Origin: Clostridia bacterium
Lineage (GTDB): Bacteria > Bacillota > Clostridia > Oscillospirales > CAG-272
NCBI GenBank assembly: GCA_900753295.1
Contig: CAADYQ010000109.1
Coordinates: 1-11,298 of the forward strand
DNA length: 11,298 nt
Reading direction: 5' to 3'
A program made the position numbers and the translations under genes. The notes under the pieces are model-generated. The model was not told the origin of the DNA. It was given only the letters and a program-made list of their open reading frames with translations, and did no database searches. This document shows positions 1 to 7,270 of this stretch, one piece after another. The stretch's first letter is position 1. Each line of letters opens with the position of its first letter.

Positions 1-1925
1 AAGAGCGTGTTGTCGGGGTAATGGGTACCGGGCATTTCGGCAGTCCCGTCGTCGCGCGTGATAAGCCCCGTGGATGTCTCGACGCGGTATCCCTCGCCGA
101 ACTTTATCTCACCCGTAACGCCCGTAAAATCGCGCGAGGTGATATATGGAGAGCGGTCGCTTTCGCGGTATGTGCGCCCGCAAAGACCTATTGCGACCGG
201 GCGGTCGGTATCGTAAAGCACGGCGCGCGAAAGCCCTGCCGCCTCAAGAAACGCAAGATAAGAGTCATTATCAAGTATCAGCGCCCTGCCCTTCGGCGCG
301 CTCCCGTCCTCCGACAGCGCCACCCCGGTCAGCATCTCACTGTCGGCATAGAGCCTCCCGGAGCTGACGCATACATTGAGCGCGCTTTTATTTATGCGCT
401 TATCATCTGTGCATTCGCGGTAAAAATCAAACACCGTGGCGGCATCACGGTTCCTGTAATACACCCAAACGTCACCGCGGCTCATGCTTTGGGCTTCAAG
501 ATACTCCCGCATCGAGAGCGCCAGCGAACAGGTGAGCAGAAAAAGCATCACGCTCAGCGCCAACGATAGAACAGTAGACACGCGCCTGCGGCGGTCGCGC
601 TTGTCATAATTCCGCGCGATCTTGCCGACTATCCCGAGGCAGCTTTTGCGCGAGGCGTGTATAAGTCTTTCGTTATCGTCCGAGCGGCGTATCAATTCAA
701 TGGCGCCGGCTCCGGCGGCGACACGCGCCGGATGCAGAGCCGAGACAAATACCGTCACCGCGCCGATAACTGCCGCCGCCGCAAGCGCCGCAAGGCTCAC
801 GCGCAGGTGTAGGGTCACATTTTTGTTTCCGGTCACCTGAAGCACAAGACCGCGCAGCGCGCCAAGTCCCGCGCCGACTGCGCCTACCCCGAACAGCATC
901 CCGACCGGAAGAGACGGGATGAGCAGATATGCTCCCTCAAGAAAAACGCTTTTTCTTATCTGCTTTGCGGTCGCGCCGACCGAGGAAAGCAATCCGAACT
1001 GTCGGCGGCGCTCGGCGGCAGATATCATAAATGCATTGCTTATCATAAGCACCGATCCCGCGGTAATAACGACAAGCATGAGCGCGCCGAGTATAAAGAA
1101 CGCATTCTTCACGAGCTGACTTACGTCCAGGTATTGAAAAAGGTCCCCGTTGATATAGCTGTCGTTGAGGATCACGCCTGCCTCTTTGTTCACCACAGGA
1201 GCCGTTATCTCGTCATACACGGCAGTCGCATCCATGGGCTTATATGTGCGGATGAACGCATCCGCACGTCTGCCGCCCGCGTTCGCACCCGCAACGGGAT
1301 CACCTTCGATCACAGTAAGATAGTTGTAGCATGGTCCGGAGTTTTCCTCCGCGCGGTTGGGCGTATATATTCCGACCACGGTATACGTGCGCTTTTCCCC
1401 CGGCTCCCATGTCTCCTTGACCGATAGGCTGTCGGTACGGTAAAGCGGCGCGCCGTGCCTCATCCGCTCGCCGAGTTCGACTGTCACCTCGGTCCCTATC
1501 TCCGCCTCGTCACTGTTCGGGAGGACCACCTCAGTCCCGTTTTCGGGAAGGCGTCCCGCCGTCAGAGCGATCCCCATGTTGTCAAAAAATTCAGGAGACA
1601 CCGCCGACACCGCTATGAACGGCGTTTTGGCTGTCATCGTAGGGTCGGTAAGCTCACACCCGTCATAGCGCATGAAAAATATATCCTCCACACGCTCATC
1701 GGCGGCGAGCCTTTGCACCACCTCGCTGTTTGCAGCGCCCAATTTTGCATACCAGTTGCCGCGTATGTCCTTTGCAGCGCGTACACCGTAGTCGTAAAGG
1801 CTTGCCATGAGCGTTGTTACGGCTGTTATCATGGCGACAGACAGAATTATCCCTATTACCGTAACGGCAGTGCGCGTGCGGTTGCCCGCAAGCTGACGCC
1901 GCGTGATCCTTGAAAGCACATTCAT
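1..1925 (-). CDS. FtsX-type ABC transporter permease (3' end outside window)
   Basis: Open frame from ATG 1925 to the left edge with no stop, 641 codons read. The N-terminus (MNVLSRITRRQLAGNRTRTA) is a basic cytoplasmic stretch, followed by TM1 near residues 21-43 (VTVIGIILSVAMITAVTTLM). An external domain runs to about residue 270. TM2 lies near 275-297 (FFILGALMLVVITAGSVLMI), followed by the FtsX cytoplasmic signature AERRRQFGLLSSVGAT and then TM3 and TM4 up to about 400. A second copy begins with KIARNYDKRDRRRRV and TM5 near 455-478, then a second external domain that reaches the edge. This is the duplicated-FtsX layout with 8 expected TM segments; the last three lie outside. It overlaps the ATPase stop by ATGA and has GAGG 7 nt upstream of its start. 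Antimicrobial-peptide or envelope-stress export is plausible but unproven. Confidence 0.92.
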   Translation of the reverse strand, partial: MNVLSRITRRQLAGNRTRTAVTVIGIILSVAMITAVTTLMASLYDYGVRAAKDIRGNWYAKLGAANSEVVQRLAADERVEDIFFMRYDGCELTDPTMTAKTPFIAVSAVSPEFFDNMGIALTAGRLPENGTEVVLPNSDEAEIGTEVTVELGERMRHGAPLYRTDSLSVKETWEPGEKRTYTVVGIYTPNRAEENSGPCYNYLTVIEGDPVAGANAGGRRADAFIRTYKPMDATAVYDEITAPVVNKEAGVILNDSYINGDLFQYLDVSQLVKNAFFILGALMLVVITAGSVLMISNAFMISAAERRRQFGLLSSVGATAKQIRKSVFLEGAYLLIPSLPVGMLFGVGAVGAGLGALRGLVLQVTGNKNVTLHLRVSLAALAAAAVIGAVTVFVSALHPARVAAGAGAIELIRRSDDNERLIHASRKSCLGIVGKIARNYDKRDRRRRVSTVLSLALSVMLFLLTCSLALSMREYLEAQSMSRGDVWVYYRNRDAATVFDFYRECTDDKRINKSALNVCVSSGRLYADSEMLTGVALSEDGSAPKGRALILDNDSYLAFLEAAGLSRAVLYDTDRPVAIGLCGRTYRESDRSPYITSRDFTGVTGEIKFGEGYRVETSTGLITRDDGTAEMPGTHYPDNTL

Positions 1926-2602
1926 TTTGTCACCTCGTCACGCGCTATTTTTCCGTCCTCGATGCATATCACGCGGTCGGCGCGCAGGGCAATGCTCTCA
2001 TCGTGCGTTATCATTATGAGCGTTTGGTGATATTTTCGGTTGGAAAGCCGCAAAAGCTCAACGATGTTTTGCGAGTTGCGCGAATCAAGGTTGCCTGTCG
2101 GCTCGTCCGCAAGCACTATCGCGGGAGCGTTTATAATCGCCCTGCCTATCGAGACCCGCTGTTGCTGACCTCCGGAAAGCTGCCCCGGCAGATGATGGCG
2201 GCGCTCCCAAAGCCCCAATGTGGCAAGCAGGTCGTCAAGATGCTCGCCGTTTACCTTTCTGCCGTCGAGCAGCACCGGCAGAGTTATGTTGTCCTCCACG
2301 TCAAGCACGGGTATGAGGTTGTAAAACTGGTAGATGAGTCCGACCTGTCTGCGGCGGAACACTGCGAGCTGCTCCGCGGTCCCGGCAAAAATATCCTCAC
2401 CTCCGACAAACACCTTACCGCTCGTGGGGCGATCAACGCCGCCGAGAAGATGCAGAAGAGTGGATTTACCGGAACCGGAGGGTCCGACAATGGCAACAAA
2501 TTCGCCCGCGCTGACCGAAAATGAAATGTCATCCACCGCGCGCACCTCATTTTCACCGCTACCGTAGATCTTTGTAAGGTTTTCCGTTCTCAATACTTCC
2601 AT
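1922..2602 (-). CDS. ABC transporter ATPase, MacB/LolD/BceA type
   Basis: 226 aa nucleotide-binding subunit of a type VII ABC system. All motifs are intact: Walker A GPSGSGKST (40-48), Q-loop Q92 in YQFYNLIP, signature LSGGQQQR (142-149), Walker B IVLADEP (162-168), D-loop NLDS (171-174) and H-loop H200 in ITHD. The order and the FtsX-type partner immediately downstream place it with the MacB/LolD/BceA group, which handles lipoprotein sorting, macrolide or peptide efflux, or cell-envelope antibiotic defence. The substrate cannot be read from the ATPase. GGGAGG (2611-2616) sits 8 nt upstream of the ATG. Its last codon and stop (AAATGA) overlap the permease start in an ATGA arrangement, so the two are co-translated. 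Probably transcribed from its own promoter near 2655-2686. Confidence 0.95.
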   Translation of the reverse strand: MEVLRTENLTKIYGSGENEVRAVDDISFSVSAGEFVAIVGPSGSGKSTLLHLLGGVDRPTSGKVFVGGEDIFAGTAEQLAVFRRRQVGLIYQFYNLIPVLDVEDNITLPVLLDGRKVNGEHLDDLLATLGLWERRHHLPGQLSGGQQQRVSIGRAIINAPAIVLADEPTGNLDSRNSQNIVELLRLSNRKYHQTLIMITHDESIALRADRVICIEDGKIARDEVTK

Positions 2603-2654
2603 AAGCTGTACCTCCCGGGGTGATATTTATGCGCCTTCAGGCTTATCCGATAAT

Positions 2655-2660
2655 ATTATA
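2655..2660 (-). promoter_or_regulatory. Putative -10 box (TATAAT) for the ABC transporter genes
   Basis: Minus-strand TATAAT lies 53 nt upstream of the ATPase ATG. Transcription would begin near 2648, giving a leader of about 46 nt that contains the GGGAGG ribosome site. No good TTGACA is seen at 16-18 nt spacing; the place of the -35 is occupied by the tandem repeats at 2665-2686. This fits an activator-dependent promoter. The hexamer match is direct; promoter function is inferred. Confidence 0.55.
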
Positions 2661-2664
2661 ACGT

Positions 2665-2686
2665 ATCACGGTGACATTACGGTGAC
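2665..2686 (-). promoter_or_regulatory. Two tandem 11-bp direct repeats, likely response-regulator operator
   Basis: On the minus strand the sequence reads GTCACCGTAAT then GTCACCGTGAT, identical at 10 of 11 positions, with no gap. One helical turn per repeat and location over the -35 region, 4 nt from the TATAAT box, is the classic arrangement for OmpR/PhoB-family response regulators. Regulators of that family often control ABC exporters of the MacB/BceA type. No two-component genes are in the window, so the partner is unknown. Confidence 0.5.
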
Positions 2687-2730
2687 TTTTTGGGTGCTTT
2701 GCTGCTTTTACAGGCAAAAAATTTCCGCAT

Positions 2731-2745
2731 TATGAGCCGCTCATA
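2731..2745. repeat. 15-nt palindrome TATGAGC-C-GCTCATA
   Basis: Perfect inverted repeat with 7-nt arms and a single central base. It lies in the 203-nt gap between the operons, 45 nt upstream of the tandem repeats on the minus strand. The one-base centre makes a long RNA hairpin unlikely, so a dimeric protein site is possible, but a single copy is weak evidence. Confidence 0.35.
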
Positions 2746-2752
2746 TGATCAA

Positions 2753-2786
2753 ACGGGACTGTCGCGCATAAGCGCGGCAGTCCCGT
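2753..2786 (-). terminator. Strong hairpin ending the Hdr/Flx/Frd/transporter operon
   Basis: Two 15-nt arms (2753-2767 and 2772-2786) pair throughout with one G-T wobble around an ATAA loop, 19 nt after the exchanger stop codon. On the minus strand only two T residues follow the stem directly, and a T6 run occurs only about 31 nt later (2716-2721). It may be a weak intrinsic terminator, a 3' stabilising stem, or rely on Rho. It separates the two transcription units. Confidence 0.6.
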
Positions 2787-2805
2787 AGGTTATTATTGTA
2801 TCCTC

Positions 2806-4071
2806 TCAGCCGAGGAAGGTCCCTATGAGGTTTGAAGCAAGCACTATAAGCACAAGCGCAACGGGATAGGTCGAGGCGTAAGCCGAAGCGACGTTATCCG
2901 TTCCGGATACGCCGACAAGCGTACCGAGTGCGGGTGTACTGGTCATACCGCCGGTAATGGAACCGAGGTTATTGAGAAGCGGAAGCTTGAAGACGTACTT
3001 TGCCATGAAATAACCGACTATCATGGGGACGGTGGTCATAAGAACGCCGGCAAGGAAGCCGTACACAACAAGCATTGCGCCGTATTCGGAGGCTGCGACC
3101 TGAGCGACAAGCTCAACGCCGCCCTCAACGCCCGCTCCGATAAGGAAGAGCATGAGTCCGAATTCGCGGAACACCTTGAGGGTGTGGTCCGGGATGCGGA
3201 GAGACAGTCTGCCTATACGTCCGAAATGACCGAGAATGAGCGCCATGATGAGCGGTCCGCCGGTCGTTCCGAGCGAGAAGGTAGCGCCGTCAAAGCCCTT
3301 GCCCGTGAGCGGGATCCTGATCGAGCCGAGAAGGATGCCGAGCACGACCGCAAGTCCGAAAACACCAAAGCCGAATTCGTCAAGCTCAAAGCGTTTTTTC
3401 TTTGAGCCTTCCTTGGCGGTGTCAGCCTTTTTTGCCACCGTGATCGCCGCGCGCTCCTTTGCCATGTCAGCATGGACAAGCTTGGGAACTATCTGAACGA
3501 ACAGCACGACGCCGATAACGCCGAAGGGGTATGCCACTGCGTGTCCGAGTGCCACAAGTCCCTCCTGCTTTGCCACCTGCTTGGCGGCGGAAAAGGCAGG
3601 GGTGGAGGTAAGCGCACCGGAAAGCACGCCGTTTGCAAAGTCACCGCCGATGCCGGGGATGAGCGCGAAGCCGACTGTTACCGCCGCACCGAGCAGTATT
3701 ATGATAGCGCCGAGCGGAACGTAGGATTTTGCGTTTTTCTTGAGGTCACGGAAGAAGCTCGGTCCGGCTATCGAGCCGACCGAGGTGACGAACAGCACAA
3801 GTCCTACGCTCTCGATGAACTTATAGCTGGTCACAGCCGCGGATTTGGAGCTTTCGATGTAAAGGCTACCGATTATGGGGATCTCCTTGAGTCCGGGCAG
3901 GGTAAAGAGATATCCGCACAAAAGCGCCATAAGAAATACCCCGGCGGTGCCAAGCTCAATTCCCTTGATCTTGATGCTGCCTATCGCGTAACCGACAAGG
4001 CAGATGAAAAACGCTCCGATAAGCACGGCAGGCGTGGAACCGAGCTTGACTAAGTTATTGATGAATTCCAT
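2806..4071 (-). CDS. AspT/YidE/SucE-family membrane exchanger, probable C4-dicarboxylate or aspartate transporter
   Basis: 421 aa integral membrane protein made of two homologous halves. The duplicated signatures are visible: SGALTSTPA (151-159) and TGGMTSTPA (373-381), with GLVLFVTSVG (90-99) matching GLMLFLIGAG (305-314). This is the aspartate:alanine exchanger family, which includes AspT of Tetragenococcus and the succinate exporter SucE1 of Corynebacterium. Those members, and E. coli YidE/YbjL, carry two TrkA-C domains between the halves (about 540-560 aa in total); here there is only a basic linker of about 30 residues (200-232). About 10 hydrophobic segments are apparent. It begins 23 nt after the frdA stop. 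The nearest SD-like element, CGGAG, lies 14 nt from the ATG, a weak arrangement. Location suggests succinate export, fumarate/succinate exchange, or aspartate uptake for fumarate supply; substrate is inference. Confidence 0.85.
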   Translation of the reverse strand: MEFINNLVKLGSTPAVLIGAFFICLVGYAIGSIKIKGIELGTAGVFLMALLCGYLFTLPGLKEIPIIGSLYIESSKSAAVTSYKFIESVGLVLFVTSVGSIAGPSFFRDLKKNAKSYVPLGAIIILLGAAVTVGFALIPGIGGDFANGVLSGALTSTPAFSAAKQVAKQEGLVALGHAVAYPFGVIGVVLFVQIVPKLVHADMAKERAAITVAKKADTAKEGSKKKRFELDEFGFGVFGLAVVLGILLGSIRIPLTGKGFDGATFSLGTTGGPLIMALILGHFGRIGRLSLRIPDHTLKVFREFGLMLFLIGAGVEGGVELVAQVAASEYGAMLVVYGFLAGVLMTTVPMIVGYFMAKYVFKLPLLNNLGSITGGMTSTPALGTLVGVSGTDNVASAYASTYPVALVLIVLASNLIGTFLG

Positions 4072-4094
4072 TGTTGTTTTTTATGCTCCGATAT

Positions 4095-5711
4095 TTATTT
4101 TGCTTCGTATCTGGGGTTTCCGTGTGTGTATCTGGGGAGAAGTATGGGGGATACCTTGTCGGTAACTATGCCCGCCTCTGCCATTTCAGCATCGTATTTT
4201 GCGATATGGTCAAGAGTAAGTTCGCCGACCTCGGTCTCCTTGGCTACCTTTGCGGCGTTTACGCCGGCATTTCTGCCGAAAACGATGATGTCAAGCAGCG
4301 AGTTGCCCATAAGTCTGTTCTCACCGTGGATGCCGCCGACAGCCTCGCCCGCGACAAACAGGTTCTTTACCGCGCTCTGACCGTCTGCGGTGATCTTTAT
4401 ACCGCCGTTCTGGTAGTGCAGCGTGGGGTAAACGAGGATCGGCACCTTGCGCATATCGATACCGTACTTTGCGTACATACGCATCATAGCGGGAATGCGC
4501 TTCTCGATGGTACCCTCGCCGCCCTTGGCTTCGATCATAGGCGTGTCGAGCCATACGCCGTAGCCGCCGTCGGGAGTGGAAACGCCCTTATGGCGTGCGC
4601 GGCACTCGCGGATGATGGACGCCGCGGCAACGTCACGGGTCTCAAGCGGATGCATGAAGGCTTCGCCGTCGCAGTTGACGAGCATAGCGCCGATGGAACG
4701 CACCTTTTCGGTAACGAGAGCGCCGAATATCTGAGAAGGATATGCAGCTCCTGTGGGATGGTACTGAAGAGTGTAGGCGTAGATAAGGGGAGCGCCGACA
4801 CGGTAGGCAAGTGCAAGTCCGTCTGCGGTCGCACCGTAGTGGTTGGAGGTCGGGAAGCCCTGATAGTGCATTCTGCCCGCACCGCCGGTGGCGATGATAA
4901 CGGTCTTTGCCTTTGCAACGAGCAACTCATGTGTTTCCATATTCATGAGCACGGCGCCCGCCGCCTTGCCGTCCTTATCAAGGATAAGCTCGATAGCGGA
5001 GGTGAAGTCCACCACGGGGATCTGACGGTTCTGTACCTCGTCGCGGAGAACGCGCATTATCTCGGCGCCGGAGTAGTCCTTTGCCGCGTGCATTCTCTTG
5101 CGGGATGTGCCGCCGCCGTGAGTGGTTATCATAGTGCCGTCAGGCTCCTTGTCAAACATAACGCCGAGGTCGTTGAGCCACTTTACGGCGCCGGGTCCTT
5201 CGGTAACGAGCTTTTCAAGCAGCTCGGGAATGTTCTTGAAGTGACCGCCTCCCAGTGCGTCAAGGTAGTGGATAGCGGGGGAATCGCCGGGCTTATCGGC
5301 AGCCTGGATGCCGCCCTCAGCCATCATGGTGTTGGCGTCGCCGTGACGGAGCTTGGTAACGATCATTACGTTTGCGCCGTTCTCCTGTGCCATTATCGCC
5401 GCCGCGGAGCCTGCTCCGCCGCCGCCGATGATGAGAACGTCAACATCGTAGTCCGGCTTTGTAAGGTCAACGTCGCCCGCCTTGATGCGGCTGTGCGACT
5501 GAAGCATTGCCGCAAGCTCTACCGGTACCTTTTCGCCCTTGTTGGGGCCGATCTTAAGAGTATCGAATTCGGATTCGATATAATCGGGGTGGAATTCGTG
5601 AAGGAGAGCGTCCTTTTCGTCCGCGGTCATGCGGCGCGGCTCCATGCCGAGTCTTTCGGCGCGGGTCGCTTCCACCTTCTTGATGGATTCAAGCATTTCG
5701 GGTGTATACAT
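4095..5711 (-). CDS. frdA: FrdA-like flavoprotein, putative soluble fumarate reductase catalytic subunit
   Basis: 538 aa FAD protein of the fumarate reductase/succinate dehydrogenase family, predicted to reduce fumarate to succinate in the cytoplasm. The FAD motif GGGGAG is at 96-101 and AEGGIQAA at 131-138. Active-site equivalents are all present: H318 in QYHPTG, T334/E335 in VTEKVRSIGA, R359 in ETRD, H432 in LHYQNGG and R466 in ENRLMGNS. At the covalent FAD-His position there is N127 (DANTMMAEGG), so FAD should be non-covalent. About 88 residues precede the Rossmann fold, far more than in E. coli FrdA, and the C-terminal helical domain is short. The start at 5711 is chosen for AAGGAGG (5720-5726) 8 nt upstream; the longer frame from 5771 would run through this SD and into the frdB-like gene. 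Another alkene acid (urocanate, acrylate type) remains possible as substrate. Confidence 0.86.
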   Translation of the reverse strand: MYTPEMLESIKKVEATRAERLGMEPRRMTADEKDALLHEFHPDYIESEFDTLKIGPNKGEKVPVELAAMLQSHSRIKAGDVDLTKPDYDVDVLIIGGGGAGSAAAIMAQENGANVMIVTKLRHGDANTMMAEGGIQAADKPGDSPAIHYLDALGGGHFKNIPELLEKLVTEGPGAVKWLNDLGVMFDKEPDGTMITTHGGGTSRKRMHAAKDYSGAEIMRVLRDEVQNRQIPVVDFTSAIELILDKDGKAAGAVLMNMETHELLVAKAKTVIIATGGAGRMHYQGFPTSNHYGATADGLALAYRVGAPLIYAYTLQYHPTGAAYPSQIFGALVTEKVRSIGAMLVNCDGEAFMHPLETRDVAAASIIRECRARHKGVSTPDGGYGVWLDTPMIEAKGGEGTIEKRIPAMMRMYAKYGIDMRKVPILVYPTLHYQNGGIKITADGQSAVKNLFVAGEAVGGIHGENRLMGNSLLDIIVFGRNAGVNAAKVAKETEVGELTLDHIAKYDAEMAEAGIVTDKVSPILLPRYTHGNPRYEAK

Positions 5712-5719
5712 ATTCGGAT

Positions 5720-5726
5720 CCTCCTT
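5720..5726 (-). promoter_or_regulatory. Ribosome site AAGGAGG deciding the frdA-like start, overlapping the upstream TAA
   Basis: Perfect Shine-Dalgarno 8 nt before ATG 5711. It shares two bases with the TAA stop of the FrdB-like gene, within AAATAAGGAGG. This supports 5711 over the longer frame beginning at 5771 and implies tight translational coupling of the two subunits. Confidence 0.85.
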
Positions 5727-6399
5727 ATTTCTCGATGACTCTCTGGTTGTAAAGCTCCTTGAGTTCGTCAAGAGGCTTGTTCATCAGCTTTTCGATGAGT
5801 TCCTTGAAATCGCCGTGCTCGATCTCCTGAACGCGCTCCTCAAGGTGCGCGCTCTTGGGAGCGAGGTACTTGCCTGTCAGACGGCGGGCAAGCAGACCGA
5901 CCTGCGGGTGAGTGATACCTGCGGGGCAGCGGGAGGAGCATATGCCGCACATTACGCAGTCAAACGATGCCTCGGCGCACTTTTCAAGCTCGCCGCGCTG
6001 TGCGTAGGCTATGTACTGCATTACGTTGAGTCCCTGCGGGCATGCCTTGGTGCAGGCGTTGCAGCCGATGCAGCTGTATATCTCGGGGTAGAGTTGCATC
6101 ATGATCTGCTCCTCGGGCTTTACCTTTTCAATGTCGTAGACCTGCTTTACAAGCGGGAAGAAGGGGAGCGTGGCAACATACATGTTGTCCTCGACCTTTG
6201 TCTGACATGCCAGGCATACGCGAAGCTCGCGGTCGCCCTTTATGCGGTATATGGTGGCGCAGGCGCCGCAGAAACCGCAGCGGCATCCACAGCCGCGCAC
6301 AAGCTGATAGCCTGCGTATTCCATCGCGCCCATGATAGTCAGGCTTGACGGAACGGAGTATTTCTTACCCATAAGGTAAACATTTACCATGTTATCCAT
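5725..6399 (-). CDS. FrdB/HdrC-like iron-sulfur subunit: [2Fe-2S] domain plus two full [4Fe-4S] motifs
   Basis: About 224 aa, soluble. N-terminal beta-grasp [2Fe-2S] domain with C-x4-C-x2-C at 39/44/47 inside a cysteine-rich CGCRCGFCGAC (37-47) and a distal Cys at 62 or 65. The C-terminal helical domain has C110/113/116/120 and C148/151/154/158, both CxxCxxCxxxCP. Classical SdhB/FrdB has a [3Fe-4S] motif in the last place, so this domain resembles HdrC or the middle of thiol:fumarate reductase TfrB. There is no HdrB-type CCG domain and no membrane anchor gene. It probably carries electrons between HdrA and the FrdA-like flavoprotein encoded 13 nt downstream. The start is uncertain: ATG 6399 has AGGA 12 nt upstream; ATG 6411 abuts that same AGGA but has GAGGA 14 nt upstream; ATG 6477 would overlap flxA by 35 nt and adds a tail unlike the family. 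Confidence 0.83.
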   Translation of the reverse strand: MDNMVNVYLMGKKYSVPSSLTIMGAMEYAGYQLVRGCGCRCGFCGACATIYRIKGDRELRVCLACQTKVEDNMYVATLPFFPLVKQVYDIEKVKPEEQIMMQLYPEIYSCIGCNACTKACPQGLNVMQYIAYAQRGELEKCAEASFDCVMCGICSSRCPAGITHPQVGLLARRLTGKYLAPKSAHLEERVQEIEHGDFKELIEKLMNKPLDELKELYNQRVIEK

Positions 6400-6442
6400 A
6401 GTTGTGGTCATTCCTTTCTTGCGTATCCTCTGTGGGACGCTA

Positions 6443-7270
6443 TCAATATTCGGGCGGCAGCTCGTCAAGCTCGGCAAAGCTGAACACGGGTCCGTCCTTG
6501 CAGACGTACTTTGAACCTATGTTGCATCTGCCGCACTTGCCGATACCGCATTTCATGCGAAGTTCCATCGTTGTCCACACCTGCTCGGGGCGGAAGCCCT
6601 GCTCGTTGAGTCCTGCAAGCGTGAATTTTATCATGATGGGAGGTCCGCACATGACAACGGTCTTGGAGGTGTCGAAGTTCAGTTCCTTTACATAGTTGGG
6701 AACAAAGCCGACGTGTCCGTCCCAGCCGTCCTGCGGGCGGTCGATGGTGAGGTGAACATTGAAGCCCGGCTCCTTCATCCACTCGGATGTGATCTCGGGA
6801 TAGTCCACAAGGTCGTCCTTGGAGCGTGAGCCGTAAACGATGTCAACGGTGCCGTATTTCTCGCGGTTGTCGCGGATGTAATTTATGACCGAGCGGAGAG
6901 GAGCAAGTCCTATACCGCCGGCAACGAACACAAGGTCCTTGCCCGCGAACTCGGTGTCAACGGGGAAGCCGTTGCCGTAGGGACCGCGGATGGTCAGCTC
7001 CTGACCCACCTCGATGAGATGGAGCCATGTGGTGAGGCATCCGCATTTCTTGATGCTGAATTCCATATACTCGCGGTTTGTGGGCGACGAGGTTATAGAG
7101 AACATCGCCTCGCCCTTGCCGGGGATGGAGAGCATGGCGCACTGACCGGGGATATGCTCAAAGCACTTTCCTCCGCCGGGAGCGTTTACGCGGAAGGTCT
7201 TTACATCGGGGGTATCCCGGCGGATATCGGTGACAACGCCGATATGCGGGAAAAGAAGATTGCTACCCAT
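6443..7270 (-). CDS. flxA: FlxA-like FAD/NAD(P)H-binding reductase subunit with C-terminal [2Fe-2S] site
   Basis: 275 aa ferredoxin-NADP reductase fold, the likely NADH entry point of the complex. Domains in order: FAD-binding barrel with MFSITSSP (56-63, the RxYS-type flavin motif with Arg replaced by Met) and GPYGNGFP (97-103); NAD-binding domain with VFVAGGIGLAPLRSVI (114-129), YGSRSKDDL (146-154) and MCGPPIM (207-213); then a C-terminal [2Fe-2S] domain of the dihydroorotate dehydrogenase B electron-transfer type, C241-x4-C246-x2-C249-x7-C257. The same architecture occurs in AsrB, HydG of sulfhydrogenase and FlxA. NADH rather than NADPH is inferred from FlxA, not from a residue I can point to. 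SD AAAGGAG (7279-7285) is 8 nt from the ATG, which overlaps the upstream stop by one base. A 43-nt gap separates it from the FrdB-like gene. Confidence 0.86.
   Translation of the reverse strand: MGSNLLFPHIGVVTDIRRDTPDVKTFRVNAPGGGKCFEHIPGQCAMLSIPGKGEAMFSITSSPTNREYMEFSIKKCGCLTTWLHLIEVGQELTIRGPYGNGFPVDTEFAGKDLVFVAGGIGLAPLRSVINYIRDNREKYGTVDIVYGSRSKDDLVDYPEITSEWMKEPGFNVHLTIDRPQDGWDGHVGFVPNYVKELNFDTSKTVVMCGPPIMIKFTLAGLNEQGFRPEQVWTTMELRMKCGIGKCGRCNIGSKYVCKDGPVFSFAELDELPPEY

Larger units (their letters stand above)
2603..2805. other. Intergenic region between the two operons (203 nt)
   Basis: This is the only non-coding gap longer than 50 nt in the window. Going leftward it holds the post-operon hairpin, the palindrome, an A/T-rich stretch with a six-T run on the minus strand (2716-2721), the tandem 11-bp repeats, the TATAAT box and the ATPase ribosome site. 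I see no small open frame with a good ribosome site and no RNA gene in it. Confidence 0.7.

Noticed and set aside
4071..5738. Plus-strand open frame of 555 codons antisense to the frdA-like gene
   Set aside because: It mirrors a gene with clear conserved motifs. Long antisense frames arise from the GC-rich third positions, and its translation shows no recognisable domain.
5712..5771. Extended frdA start at 5771
   Set aside because: It would begin inside the FrdB-like gene and read through a perfect AAGGAGG that serves ATG 5711.
4095..6399. Membrane-bound quinol:fumarate reductase or succinate dehydrogenase
   Set aside because: No FrdC/FrdD or SdhC anchor is encoded nearby, and the [3Fe-4S] motif next to the quinone site is missing.
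6400..6477. Extended FrdB-like start at 6477
   Set aside because: It overlaps flxA by 35 nt and adds a tail unlike the [2Fe-2S] family N-terminus.
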